Source: Homoserinimonas aerilata
GTDB lineage: Bacteria > Actinomycetota > Actinomycetes > Actinomycetales > Microbacteriaceae
Assembly: GCF_006716125.1 (NCBI RefSeq)
Contig: NZ_VFOM01000004.1
Span: 62,001 to 126,000, forward strand
Length of the DNA stretch: 64,000 nucleotides
Direction of reading: 5' to 3'
Made by a program: the position numbers and the translations under genes. This document shows positions 37,115 to 46,101 of the stretch, in pieces; the first letter of the stretch is position 1, and the number at the start of each line of letters is the position of its first letter. The notes beneath the pieces were generated by a model. The model did not search any database and was not told the origin of the DNA. It was given only the letters and a program-made list of their open reading frames with translations.

Positions 37115-37353
37115 GGTTTCGAGACGCTCCTCAACCAGCAGGGATCGTGCTCGAGTACGCCAAACGGATGCTCCGGGGCCGCAAGAACGACCGAAAGGCG
37201 TACCCGAGAGACAGCGTGCAGGGTGTGGGGGTGCCGAGTTTCTCGTTGGTGAGGTTTCGAGACGCTCCTTCGTCGCTCCTCAACCAGCAGGAAGGGCTGC
37301 GCGTCGGTGAGGTTTCGAGACGGCCTCGTCCCTCGGCCTCCTCAACCAGCAGG
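37115..37353. repeat. Three degenerate repeat family A copies
   Basis: Copies at 37115-37142, 37253-37291 and 37311-37353 all start GGTTTCGAGACG and end CTCAACCAGCAGG; the middle differs in length and sequence. They resemble the inverted relatives at 17022-17160. Together with family B copy 3 they fill the 274-bp gap; no gene is visible. Confidence 0.88.
37151..37207. repeat. Repeat family B, copy 3 (57 bp)
   Basis: TCGAGTACGCCAAACGGATG at the start, CCGAAAGGCGTACCCGA at the end; terminal inverted repeat TCGAGTACG/CGTACCCGA with one mismatch. It lies among the family A copies upstream of the serine hydrolase gene. Confidence 0.9.
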
Positions 37354-37364
37354 AGGGGGTTGGG

Positions 37365-38225
37365 TCAGAGCCGGGCGGCCGCGAAGGTGTCGCAGGCGCC
37401 CGTGCCCTGCTCGTAGCCGGCCGTGAACCAGCGCTGGCGCTGCTCGCTCGAACCGTGGCTCCACGTGTGCGGGTTCACCTCGGCGCCCGAAGCCTCCTGG
37501 ATGCGGTCGTCACCGATCACGGACGCCGCGTTCAGGGCATCCGCCACCTGCGCGGCCGTGATCGGCTGCAGGAACGGCGTGCCGTTCTCGTCGACCGTCT
37601 CTGTCGCCCCGCCCGCCCAGGCGCCCGCGTAGCAGTCCGCCTGCAGTTCGAGTCGCACCGAGTCGGAGTCGGCGCCCACCTCGCCCTGCGTGACCTGCCC
37701 CATGATTCCGGTGATGTTCTGGATGTGGTGCCCCCACTCGTGCGCGACCACATACATCTGGGAGAGGCTGCCGCCGCTGGCGCCGAACTGTGTGCGCAGC
37801 GCGTCGTAGAACGCGGTGTCGAGGTAGACGGTTGAGTCGCCGGGGCAGTAGAACGGGCCGACCGCGCTTGTGGCGTTGCCGCACGCCGTCGAGACGCTGC
37901 CCTCGAAGAGCACAAGGGGCGGCATCGTGTACTTGTCGCCGAGTTCTCCCTCCCAGAAGTCGTCGAGTGACTGGGCGGTGAAGTCGACGCGGCACTGCAC
38001 GTTCTCGTTCGCGTCGGCGCCCGTGTCGCAGTTCTCGACCGCCGAGTCGGGTCCGGATGCGACACCGCCGCCCGAGACGAGGCCGGTCAGGTCGACACCC
38101 AGAAGCTGGGAGATGAGCACGATCGCGATGACGCCGATGCCTCCGCCGCCGAGGGCGATTCCGGTGTTGCGCCCCCGCTTGCTGGCGCGCGGGCCCCCGC
38201 TGCGCGCCCCTTCGTTGAATGTCAT
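37365..38225 (-). CDS. Neutral zinc metallopeptidase (YpfJ-like)
   Basis: 286 residues. A short basic head and one membrane helix (about 24-44, IALGGGGIGVIAIVLISQLL) are followed by a peptidase domain with HEWGHHIQNITG (about 163-174), the HExxH motif, and the C-terminal ADCYAGAWA and HTWSHGSSEQRQRWF (the third ligand region). Family PF04228. The role of YpfJ-like peptidases is not established; it is probably a type II membrane protein with the catalytic domain outside. It is the last gene before the polysaccharide locus and faces away from it. Confidence 0.9.
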   Translation of the reverse strand: MTFNEGARSGGPRASKRGRNTGIALGGGGIGVIAIVLISQLLGVDLTGLVSGGGVASGPDSAVENCDTGADANENVQCRVDFTAQSLDDFWEGELGDKYTMPPLVLFEGSVSTACGNATSAVGPFYCPGDSTVYLDTAFYDALRTQFGASGGSLSQMYVVAHEWGHHIQNITGIMGQVTQGEVGADSDSVRLELQADCYAGAWAGGATETVDENGTPFLQPITAAQVADALNAASVIGDDRIQEASGAEVNPHTWSHGSSEQRQRWFTAGYEQGTGACDTFAAARL

Positions 38226-38733
38226 GGCAGAAACGGTAGCCGAAGGATGCGCCTCCTGTGCGCCGTGACGCCTCTTTTCGTTCTGGAAGGTGAACGACGT
38301 GCAGCCGCGGAATGACCAGTCAGGGCTTAATCAGCGACCGATATCAGATTCTCGATTCATTTGCATGAATTTTACGGCGTGTCGCGACATATACCCCCGA
38401 AAGGGGGGTATCGGGATGGGTGAACTGAGCCTACCTTGAGTGCCATACCCCCTTCCGGGGGTCGAAAGCCCGAAAAGCGACTTCATATTCGCTCCAAACC
38501 CTGCGCCGTCCGACGCCCCGATCGTCGGCAGCCAGGGTTCTTGGTGTTGGCCGCCAGGTTCGACGCCGCCCCGATTCATGCCCGCTTACCCAGCATTCAC
38601 AGATCATTGTGCCGTCAACTGATATATCACTATATCGGTTGGCATCCCGACCCCGGCCGTTGCCCCATCCGCGCCCACCCAGGCGCTACAGCATCAATGG
38701 CACCACCTGTAATCCCGAAATACAGGAAACCCG
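38226..38733 (+). promoter_or_regulatory. Regulatory region upstream of the polysaccharide locus
   Basis: 508 bp without a gene, AT-richer than the surroundings. It holds ATTCAT-TTGC-ATGAAT (38355-38370) and two palindromes: ATACCCCC-GAAAG-GGGGGTAT (38391-38411) and ACCCCC-TTCC-GGGGGT (38447-38462). TTGTGC (38607-38612) and TATATC (38631-38636), 18 bp apart, are a weak promoter candidate. The C5-N4/5-G5 motif reappears upstream of the second DUF4082 gene (60342-60360). Confidence 0.5.
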
Positions 38734-40320
38734 ATGACCACCCCCGAACCGCACGTTCCGTCGTTCCCCACCGCAACCTTCGCCAGCCCGGCAGAACAGC
38801 TCCGCGCACAGCATCTCGCCCCACAGTCGACCGCCCCGCGACTGCGGCTCGTCGAGCCGAACCTGCCGTCGACGCATCCGACGCCCACCCAGGCCGCACC
38901 CGGATCCGGCACCGCCTGGACCCGCAAGTACCGCGACCGGCTGCGCCTCAGCGACAGCATCGTCGTGATCGCCGCCGTCGCCGCATCCGCCATCGTGAGC
39001 GCGCCCTCACTCGCTGCCGAGGCATCCGCCATCGCAGGACACTGGGCCATCGCGGCGCTCGTCGCAGCACTCTGGCTCGTGTCGCTCGCAGCCCTCCACA
39101 CCCGCGACACCCGCGTGCTCAGCGTCGGCATCGCCGAATACAAGCGCGTCGTGAGCGCCTGCACCATGACCTTCGGCCTACTCGCGATCGCCTTCGTCAT
39201 CGTTCAGGTCGACTCGGTGCGCTGGTACTTCGTGATCGCCCTCCCGATCGGCGTCGTCGCGCTCGTGCTCGGCCGGTGGATCTGGCGGCGCTGGCTGCTC
39301 TGGCAGGGGCGGCGGGGCAACGCGCTCTCGCGGGTCATCGTCGTCGGGCAGCGCGCCGACGTCGAGTACGTGGTCGCGCAGATCGCGAAGAACAGCGGCG
39401 CCGCCTACACCGTCGTCGGCGCCGTCATCGACTCCGACGGATCCGGCATCCGGCACGGCCTCCCCGACAGCCTTCCCGTCTGCTATTCGCTCGACACGGT
39501 CGCCAGCACAGCCGAGCGGCTGGGGGCGGATGCGGTGGTCGTCGCCGGCCCGCCGGTCGGGCAGGGCGACTTCATCCGTACGCTCGCGTGGGACCTCGAG
39601 GGAACCGCGACGGCCCTCATCCTCGCGACCAATCTTGCGAACATCGCAGGCCCGCGCATCCACCTGCGCCCCATCGAGGGGCTGCCACTCATCCACGTGG
39701 AGATCCCACAGTTCGAAGGCGGCAAGCATGTGCTCAAGCGGGCGTTCGACATCGTCGCCGCCGGCGCCGCCCTGCTGCTGCTGTCACCCGTCTTCGCCGC
39801 GCTCGCCCTCATCGTTCGTCTCGACAGCCCGGGCCCCGCGCTGTTCCGGCAGGAGCGGGTCGGCCGCGACGGCAACACCTTCACGATCATGAAGTTCCGC
39901 TCCATGGTCACGACGGCGACCGCCGATCTCGCCGGGCTGCTCGACAGCAACAACGGCGCAGGCCTGCTCTTCAAGATGAAGAACGACCCGCGCGTCACCC
40001 GCGCCGGCCGATACCTGCGCAAATACTCGCTCGACGAACTGCCACAGCTCTGGAACATCTTCATCGGTGACATGAGCCTCGTCGGGCCCCGGCCACCACT
40101 CGCGACCGAGGTCGCCGACTATGAGACGCATGTTCACCGGCGCCTGTACATCCGACCGGGCCTCACCGGCATGTGGCAGGTGAACGGGCGCTCCGACCTC
40201 GGCTGGGAGGAGAGCGTGCAGCTCGACCTCTACTACGTCGAGAACTGGTCGCTCATCGGCGACATCGTCATCCTGTGGCGCACCGCGCGCGTCGTACTCA
40301 AGCCGGTCGGAGCATACTGA
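38734..40320 (+). CDS. Polyprenyl-phosphate sugar phosphotransferase (WcaJ/WbaP type)
   Basis: 528 residues. A Pro/Thr-rich head, about four N-terminal membrane helices (70-190), a Rossmann-like CoA-binding-like domain (LSRVIVVGQRADVEYVVAQI, about 203) and the C-terminal catalytic domain: KRAFDIVAAGAALLLLSPVF, SPGPALFRQERVGRDG, MKFRSMV, KNDPRVTRAGRYLRKYSLDE and GPRPPL, all conserved in polyisoprenyl-phosphate hexose-1-phosphate transferases. It starts the lipid-linked repeat unit of an exopolysaccharide at the inner face of the membrane. The ATG at 38734 is the first in the reading frame with an initial MTTPEP. The stop overlaps the next start by one base. Confidence 0.93.
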   Translation: MTTPEPHVPSFPTATFASPAEQLRAQHLAPQSTAPRLRLVEPNLPSTHPTPTQAAPGSGTAWTRKYRDRLRLSDSIVVIAAVAASAIVSAPSLAAEASAIAGHWAIAALVAALWLVSLAALHTRDTRVLSVGIAEYKRVVSACTMTFGLLAIAFVIVQVDSVRWYFVIALPIGVVALVLGRWIWRRWLLWQGRRGNALSRVIVVGQRADVEYVVAQIAKNSGAAYTVVGAVIDSDGSGIRHGLPDSLPVCYSLDTVASTAERLGADAVVVAGPPVGQGDFIRTLAWDLEGTATALILATNLANIAGPRIHLRPIEGLPLIHVEIPQFEGGKHVLKRAFDIVAAGAALLLLSPVFAALALIVRLDSPGPALFRQERVGRDGNTFTIMKFRSMVTTATADLAGLLDSNNGAGLLFKMKNDPRVTRAGRYLRKYSLDELPQLWNIFIGDMSLVGPRPPLATEVADYETHVHRRLYIRPGLTGMWQVNGRSDLGWEESVQLDLYYVENWSLIGDIVILWRTARVVLKPVGAY

Positions 40321-43300
40321 TGCAAGCCACCCAGCAGACCCCGATCGGCCTGAGCCGCCCCTGGCGCGTGGCCACCGCGATCGTCTCGCCGCTCGTTCTC
40401 ACGGCCGCCCTGCTCACCGCCGGCGCGGCGCCCCTCGCCCTCGCCGACCCATGCAGCCCCGACGGCAACGCGATCAGCTGCGAGAACAGCAAGCCGGGCA
40501 CGCCCGCCTCCGTGTGGGACATCGGCGGCGACGGTGACGACTCCATCCAGGGCTTCGCCACCGACATCAGCGTGAACGCGGGCAAGACGATCGATTTCAA
40601 GATCGACACGGATGCCTCGGCCTACACGATCGAGATCTACCGCACCGGCTGGTACGGCGGCGACGGTGCGAGGCTCATCGACAGCATCCTTCCCTCCGCC
40701 TCACTGCCGCAGATGCAGCCGGAGTGCATCACCGAGCTCGCCACCGAGTTCTACGACTGCGGCACCTGGGGCGTCTCCGCGTCGTGGGCGGTGCCCGCGG
40801 ATGCCGTCTCCGGCGTGTACATCGCCCTGCTCGATCGCGGAGACACGCACGGCCAGAGCCACATCATCTTCGTGGTGCGCGACGACGCCAGCACGTCTGA
40901 CGTGCTGTTCCAGACATCCGACCCCACCTGGCACGCCTACAACTCCTACGGCGGATCGGACTTCTACCAGGGCGGCGCCAACAACCGCGCCTACAAGATC
41001 AGCTACAACAGGCCGTTCAACACGCGTGAGGGCGTCACCCGTCGCGACTTCTACTTCAGCAGCGAATACGCCCAGGTGCGGTTCATGGAACGCAACGGCT
41101 ACGACGTGACCTATGCGAGCGGCGTCGACACCGACCGCTACGGGGCACACCTGCTCAACCACCGCGTGTTCCTCTCCGTCGGTCACGACGAGTACTGGTC
41201 GGCGGCGCAGCGCGCCAACATCGAGGCGGCACGGGATGCGGGGGTCAACCTTCAATTCCTCACCGGCAACGAGGGCTACTGGCACACCCGCTACGAGCCC
41301 GCCGCATCACAGGATGCCACCTCGTACCGCACGCTCGTCTCCTACAAGGAGACCTGGAGCAACGCCAAGATCGACCCCTCGCCGGAATGGACCGGCACCT
41401 GGCGCGACCCGCGCTTCGCCTCGCCGCAGCAGGGCGCAGGCATGCCCGAGAACGCCCTCACCGGCACCATCTACATGGTCAACCACGACGACCTGCCCGT
41501 CACCGTCAGCGCGACGGAGGGCAAGAACCGTCTCTGGCGGAGCACCGGGCTGAGCTCGCTCTCGCCCGGAACCCAGGCCGAGCTCGCCCCGCACACCGTC
41601 GGCTACGAATCCAACGAAGACCTCGACAACGGCTTCCGACCGGAGGGCCTCATCAGGCTCTCCACCACGATCGGCGACGTGCCCGAATACCTTATGGACT
41701 TCGGCAACACCGTCGCCTCCGGCAGCACCACCCACCACCTCACCCTGTACCGAGCGGCGAGCGGCGCCCTCGTGTTCTCGACCGGAAGCGTGCAGTGGGC
41801 GTGGGGCCTCGACGCGACCCACGACGGCGACGGCGCACCCGCCGACGCACGGATGCAACAGGCCCAGGTGAACCTGCTGGCCGACATGGGCGCGCAGCCC
41901 GCCACCCTCATGGCCGGCCTCGCCGCAGCATCCGCAAGCACCGATTCCACGCCGCCGACGGTGACGGTGACCTCGCCGACGGCAGGCACCACCGTGCCCA
42001 ACGGTGGCCTCGTGACCGTCACCGGCACGGCATCCGATGTCGGCGGCGTCGTCGCGGGCGTCGAATACTCGACCGACGGCGGCACCCGCTGGCACCCCGC
42101 GAACGGCACGACCGACTGGAGCTTCAGCTACAACCAGCGCGGCATGGGCCAGCAGCAGATCGCCGTGCGCGCGATCGACGACAGCGCCAATCACCCGGCC
42201 GCCGGCACGACGGTCGCGGTCGACGTGACCGGGCCGTACAGCGTCTTCGGTGAGCAGCTGCCCGCGGTCATCGACTCGGGTGACGGCTCTGCGGTCGAAC
42301 TGGGCCTGCACTTCAGCCCCGACATCAACGGCTTCGTCTCGGGCGTGCGCTTCTACAAGTCCGCTGCCAACCAGGGCGCGCACAACGGCTCACTGTGGGA
42401 TGCGGCGGGCAACCGCCTCGCCACGGTCGCCTTCTCGAGCGAGTCGACGAGCGGATGGCAGACGGCCTTCTTCTCGAGCGCCGTCCCGGTGACCGCGGGC
42501 GAAGACTACGTCGTCTCGTACACGGCACCCCGCGGCCACTACTCTGTCGAGGGCTTCCACTGGCCCTACAAGGCACGCTCGAGCGCGCCGCTCACCGTGA
42601 AGAGCGGATTCGGGCATCCGGCGCCGGGGGTCTACGGCACTCCGGGGGCCTTCCCCGCCGAGACCTTCGACTTCAGCAACTACTTCGTCGACGCCGTGTT
42701 CGACACCGTCAACACCACGCCGCTCGCCGCATTCGGCCAGTGGCCGGGGCAGGGCGCCACCGAGGTGCCGCTCGGCACGACCGTCAGCGCACGCTTCTCG
42801 AACGACGTCGACCCGGCATCCGTCACCCTCCAGCTCAGCGGCCCGGCCGGCGCCATCGCGGGCGCGGTCTCGTACGAGTCGACGACGCGCACGGCCCGCT
42901 TCACCCCGGCCGCCGCACTGCCCGCCGAGACGAGTCTCACGGCGACCGTCGGCGCGACGAGCGCAGAGGGCGGCCCGCTCGTCGCCGGAAGCACCTGGTC
43001 GTTCACGACCGCGGCGAGCACTGAGGCCGTCGTCTGCCCGTGCACACTGTTCGCCGACGGCATCGTGCCCGCCATCCTCGCCGTCGACGACAGCGGGCCG
43101 GTCACGCTCGGGGTTCGCTTCACCGCCCGCACCGACGGAGCCGTCACAGCCATCCGCTTCTACAAGTCGGCCGCGAACACCGGAACCCACACGGGGCAGC
43201 TGTGGAGCGCATCCGGCGATCTGCTCGCGACCGCGACCTTCGTCAACGAGACGGCCACCGGATGGCAGACCGTGTACTTCAGCCAGCCCGTCGCAGTGCA

Positions 43301-44960
43301 GGCCGGCAGCGAATACATGGCGTCATATCGCACCAACACGGGCGCGTACTCGGCCACGCTCGACGCCTTCGCCGGCCCCGGGTTCGTGCGCGGTCCGCTC
43401 GGCGTCGGCAACGCCGCGGGCGCATTCACCTACGGCACCGGATTCCCGTCGAACGCATCGACCACGAACTACTTCGTCGATCTGATCTTCAGCACGGATG
43501 CCCAGGCACCGGCGGCCGTGACGGTCACGGCGAGCACACCGGCAGCAGGGGCCACGGATGCGCCCACGGGCACGACCGTGACGGCCACGCTGTCGAGTGC
43601 GGCAGTCGCGACGGCGCCAGTGCTCTCGCTGGCCGGCCCCGCGGGAGCGGTCGCCGGCAGCAGCGCCTGGGACCCGGCGTCGGCGAAGATCGTCTTCACC
43701 CCGGCCGCCGCGCTCCAGCCGACGACGCAGTACGCGGCGACGGCGAGCATCGGCGGGGTGACGCTGCCCGGCGGCGTGTGGTCGTTCACGACGGGCGCCG
43801 CGCCCGCGAGCGGAGAGTTCTCGCTGCTCACGGGCGTGCTGCCCCAGGGCACGGCGCTCGACGACACCTCCTCCGTCGAACTGGGCATGGCCTTCACGGT
43901 GACGCAGCCCGGCTCGGTCACGGCCATCCGCTTCTACAAGGGCGACGGCAGCGGCGGAACCCACACGGGAACCCTGTGGTCGCCCGTCGGCACCGCTCTC
44001 GCGACCGTCACCTTCACGGCAGAGACGGCGAACGGATGGCAGGAGGCCGCGCTCTCGACCCCGGTCGCGCTGACCCCCGGCGAGCGCTACATCGTCTCGT
44101 ATCTCGCACCGCAGGGCCGCTACGCGTACACGTCGGCCTACTTCGCGACGCCACGGCTGGTCGGGGCCATCGTCGCCGAGAGTCCGCAGAACGGCCTGTA
44201 CCTGTACGGCTCGGGCGGCCTGCCCGTGCACAGCTGGAACTCGTCGAACTACTTCGTCGACGTCGTGTTCCGCACGGCCGATCTGCCGGCGCTTCCGCCG
44301 GTGACACCGCCCACCGATCCCCCCGTGGAGCCGCCGGTCGATCCCCCGGTTGATCCGCCCGTGGAGCCGCCGGTTGATCCTCCCGTTGACCCACCAGTGG
44401 ATCCGCCGGTAGACCCACCCGTTGACCCGCCCGTCGACCCGCCGGTCGATCCACCAGTGGACCCGCCGGTCGACCCACCCGTTGACCCGCCAGCCGTCAC
44501 CGAGTTCAGCATGTTCGCCTCTGACGCCGTGCCCGCGCACGACGCCTGGGACGACCCCGTGCCCGTTCAGGTGGGAACCCGCTTCGGCACCTCCGTCGTG
44601 GGCACCGCCACCGGCATCCGCTTCTACAAGGGAGCCACCAACACGGGCACCCACACCGGCTACCTGTGGACGGCGGCAGGCGAGAAGCTCGCCGAGATCG
44701 TCTTTACCGGCGAGACGGCGAGCGGATGGCAGACCGCCCAGCTCGTCACGCCCGTCACCCTGGTGCCGGGCACCGAATACCGCGTCACCCTGCACAGCAC
44801 GAGCGGCAACTACGCGATCGATCTGGGCGGGCTCGCCGCACCGATCGCATCCGGGCCCCTCACCGCCCTCGGCGGCGCCTGGGTCTACTCGCAGGAGTTC
44901 CCGATCGGCGAGGCGACACACAACTACTGGGTGGACATCGTGTTCGCCCCGGCCGTGTGA
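40320..44960 (+). CDS. Secreted DMFase-like protein with four DUF4082 domains
   Basis: 1546 residues from the ATG at 40320 (TGATG overlap with the sugar transferase). Signal peptide 1-42, cleaved after ALA. Residues about 50-540: a domain like the large subunit of N,N-dimethylformamidase (GHDEYWSAAQRANIEAARDA, FLTGNEGYW, WAWGLDATHDG). About 544-639: Ig-like fold (TPPTVTVTSPTAGTTV). DUF4082 domains at about 640-796, 907-1060, 1164-1321 and 1394-1546, recognised by AIRFYK, TGTLW and GWQ...YFVDVVF; SbsA/Big_5-like Ig domains separate the first three. A PPVDPP repeat (1322-1394) precedes the fourth. The protein is probably exported and may bind or modify the polysaccharide. Function of DUF4082 is unknown; no sortase motif is visible. 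Confidence 0.88.
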   Translation: MQATQQTPIGLSRPWRVATAIVSPLVLTAALLTAGAAPLALADPCSPDGNAISCENSKPGTPASVWDIGGDGDDSIQGFATDISVNAGKTIDFKIDTDASAYTIEIYRTGWYGGDGARLIDSILPSASLPQMQPECITELATEFYDCGTWGVSASWAVPADAVSGVYIALLDRGDTHGQSHIIFVVRDDASTSDVLFQTSDPTWHAYNSYGGSDFYQGGANNRAYKISYNRPFNTREGVTRRDFYFSSEYAQVRFMERNGYDVTYASGVDTDRYGAHLLNHRVFLSVGHDEYWSAAQRANIEAARDAGVNLQFLTGNEGYWHTRYEPAASQDATSYRTLVSYKETWSNAKIDPSPEWTGTWRDPRFASPQQGAGMPENALTGTIYMVNHDDLPVTVSATEGKNRLWRSTGLSSLSPGTQAELAPHTVGYESNEDLDNGFRPEGLIRLSTTIGDVPEYLMDFGNTVASGSTTHHLTLYRAASGALVFSTGSVQWAWGLDATHDGDGAPADARMQQAQVNLLADMGAQPATLMAGLAAASASTDSTPPTVTVTSPTAGTTVPNGGLVTVTGTASDVGGVVAGVEYSTDGGTRWHPANGTTDWSFSYNQRGMGQQQIAVRAIDDSANHPAAGTTVAVDVTGPYSVFGEQLPAVIDSGDGSAVELGLHFSPDINGFVSGVRFYKSAANQGAHNGSLWDAAGNRLATVAFSSESTSGWQTAFFSSAVPVTAGEDYVVSYTAPRGHYSVEGFHWPYKARSSAPLTVKSGFGHPAPGVYGTPGAFPAETFDFSNYFVDAVFDTVNTTPLAAFGQWPGQGATEVPLGTTVSARFSNDVDPASVTLQLSGPAGAIAGAVSYESTTRTARFTPAAALPAETSLTATVGATSAEGGPLVAGSTWSFTTAASTEAVVCPCTLFADGIVPAILAVDDSGPVTLGVRFTARTDGAVTAIRFYKSAANTGTHTGQLWSASGDLLATATFVNETATGWQTVYFSQPVAVQAGSEYMASYRTNTGAYSATLDAFAGPGFVRGPLGVGNAAGAFTYGTGFPSNASTTNYFVDLIFSTDAQAPAAVTVTASTPAAGATDAPTGTTVTATLSSAAVATAPVLSLAGPAGAVAGSSAWDPASAKIVFTPAAALQPTTQYAATASIGGVTLPGGVWSFTTGAAPASGEFSLLTGVLPQGTALDDTSSVELGMAFTVTQPGSVTAIRFYKGDGSGGTHTGTLWSPVGTALATVTFTAETANGWQEAALSTPVALTPGERYIVSYLAPQGRYAYTSAYFATPRLVGAIVAESPQNGLYLYGSGGLPVHSWNSSNYFVDVVFRTADLPALPPVTPPTDPPVEPPVDPPVDPPVEPPVDPPVDPPVDPPVDPPVDPPVDPPVDPPVDPPVDPPVDPPAVTEFSMFASDAVPAHDAWDDPVPVQVGTRFGTSVVGTATGIRFYKGATNTGTHTGYLWTAAGEKLAEIVFTGETASGWQTAQLVTPVTLVPGTEYRVTLHSTSGNYAIDLGGLAAPIASGPLTALGGAWVYSQEFPIGEATHNYWVDIVFAPAV
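44312..44496 (+). repeat. Coding repeat for PPVDP linker
   Basis: About 185 bp of 9- and 12-bp units encode alternating PPVD and PPVE blocks. Third bases vary between units (GAC/GAT, CCG/CCC/CCA), so the repeat is under protein-level selection or is ageing. It is a rigid linker between DUF4082 domains three and four. Confidence 0.9.
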
Positions 44961-45003
44961 GACAGAACAGCATCATGACCGAGACAGACACGGGGGAGAG
45001 AGC

Positions 45004-46101
45004 ATGACACACGCACTGCGCATCGCCGTCATCGGCGCCGGCTACTGGGGGCCCAACCTGGCCCGCAACTTCAGGGCCGCACCCGACTGGGAGCTCGCCA
45101 CCATCTGCGACCTCGACGCCGACCGCGCCCGCCAGGTCTCGGATCAGGTGGGCGGCGTCGCCGTGACCACAAGCCTGAGGGAGGTGCTGGCCGACCCCAC
45201 CATCGACGCCGTCGCCATCGCCACCCCCGCCAGAACCCACCACGACATCGCCGTGGCCGCGCTGCGGGCCGGCAAGCATGTCGTCGTGGAGAAGCCACTC
45301 GCCGACACGAGGGCGCGGGGTTCGGCCATGGTCGACGAGGCGGCCGCGCGCGGGCTCGTACTCATGACCGATCACACCTACTGCTACACGCCCGCCGTGC
45401 TCAAGATCCGAGAGCTCATCGAGGAGGACGCCCTCGGCGACATCCTCTTCATCGACTCGGTGCGCATCAACCTGGGGCTCATCCAACCCGACGTCGACGT
45501 GTTCTGGGATCTCGCGCCGCACGACCTCTCCATCATCGACTTCATCGTTCCCGGTGGGCTCGCCCCCGCGACCGTCTCCGCGCAGGGGGCCGACCCGCTG
45601 CGCTCCGGCAAATCCTGCATCGGCTACCTCAGCATCCCGCTCGCCGGCGGGGCCATCGCCCACGTTCACGTCAACTGGCTGAGCCCCACCAAGATCAGGC
45701 AGATGGTCATCGGCGGCAGCCGCCGCACGCTCGTCTGGGATGACCTCAACCCGCAGCAGCGCCTCAGCATCTACGACCGCGGAGTCGACATCACCCAGGT
45801 CTCGGCCGCGACCCGCGCTGAGCGCACCGAGGCGACGGTGGCGTACCGGCTCGGCGACACCTGGTCGCCCGCCCTCCCCGAGCGGGAGGCGCTGTCATCG
45901 ATGGCCGCCGAGTTCGCCGCCGCGATCACGGGCGAGCGCCCCGCGCGCACCGACGGCCTCTCAGGCCTGCGCGTGCTCTCCGTTCTCGAGGCGGCAAGCC
46001 GCAGCCTCACCACCGGCTCGGCCGCGAAGGTCGAGCGGGACGCGCTCATCGACATCGACACATCCGAACTCTCAGAACCCGAACTGGAGGCAATCGCATG
46101 A
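45004..46101 (+). CDS. Gfo/Idh/MocA-family sugar oxidoreductase (WlbA-like)
   Basis: 365 residues. The N-terminal Rossmann fold has AVIGAGYWGPNLARNF (about 7-22), AVAIATPARTHHDIAVAALR and EKPLADT, the EKP motif of the family, and the C-terminal substrate domain has HDLSIIDF with the catalytic His. Relatives such as WlbA oxidise UDP-N-acetylglucosamine-uronate at C3 before transamination. GGGGGAGAG precedes the ATG. The next genes (epimerase, aminotransferase, acetyltransferase) supply the rest of an amino-sugar pathway. Confidence 0.9.
   Translation: MTHALRIAVIGAGYWGPNLARNFRAAPDWELATICDLDADRARQVSDQVGGVAVTTSLREVLADPTIDAVAIATPARTHHDIAVAALRAGKHVVVEKPLADTRARGSAMVDEAAARGLVLMTDHTYCYTPAVLKIRELIEEDALGDILFIDSVRINLGLIQPDVDVFWDLAPHDLSIIDFIVPGGLAPATVSAQGADPLRSGKSCIGYLSIPLAGGAIAHVHVNWLSPTKIRQMVIGGSRRTLVWDDLNPQQRLSIYDRGVDITQVSAATRAERTEATVAYRLGDTWSPALPEREALSSMAAEFAAAITGERPARTDGLSGLRVLSVLEAASRSLTTGSAAKVERDALIDIDTSELSEPELEAIA

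Noticed and set aside
44312..44496. Tandem DNA repeat as a possible CRISPR or minisatellite
   Set aside because: It is in frame and encodes a PPVDP linker in a recognised protein.
43323..44921. 532-codon open frame antisense to the DUF4082 protein
   Set aside because: Low-complexity reverse translation of DUF4082 and PPVDP sequence.
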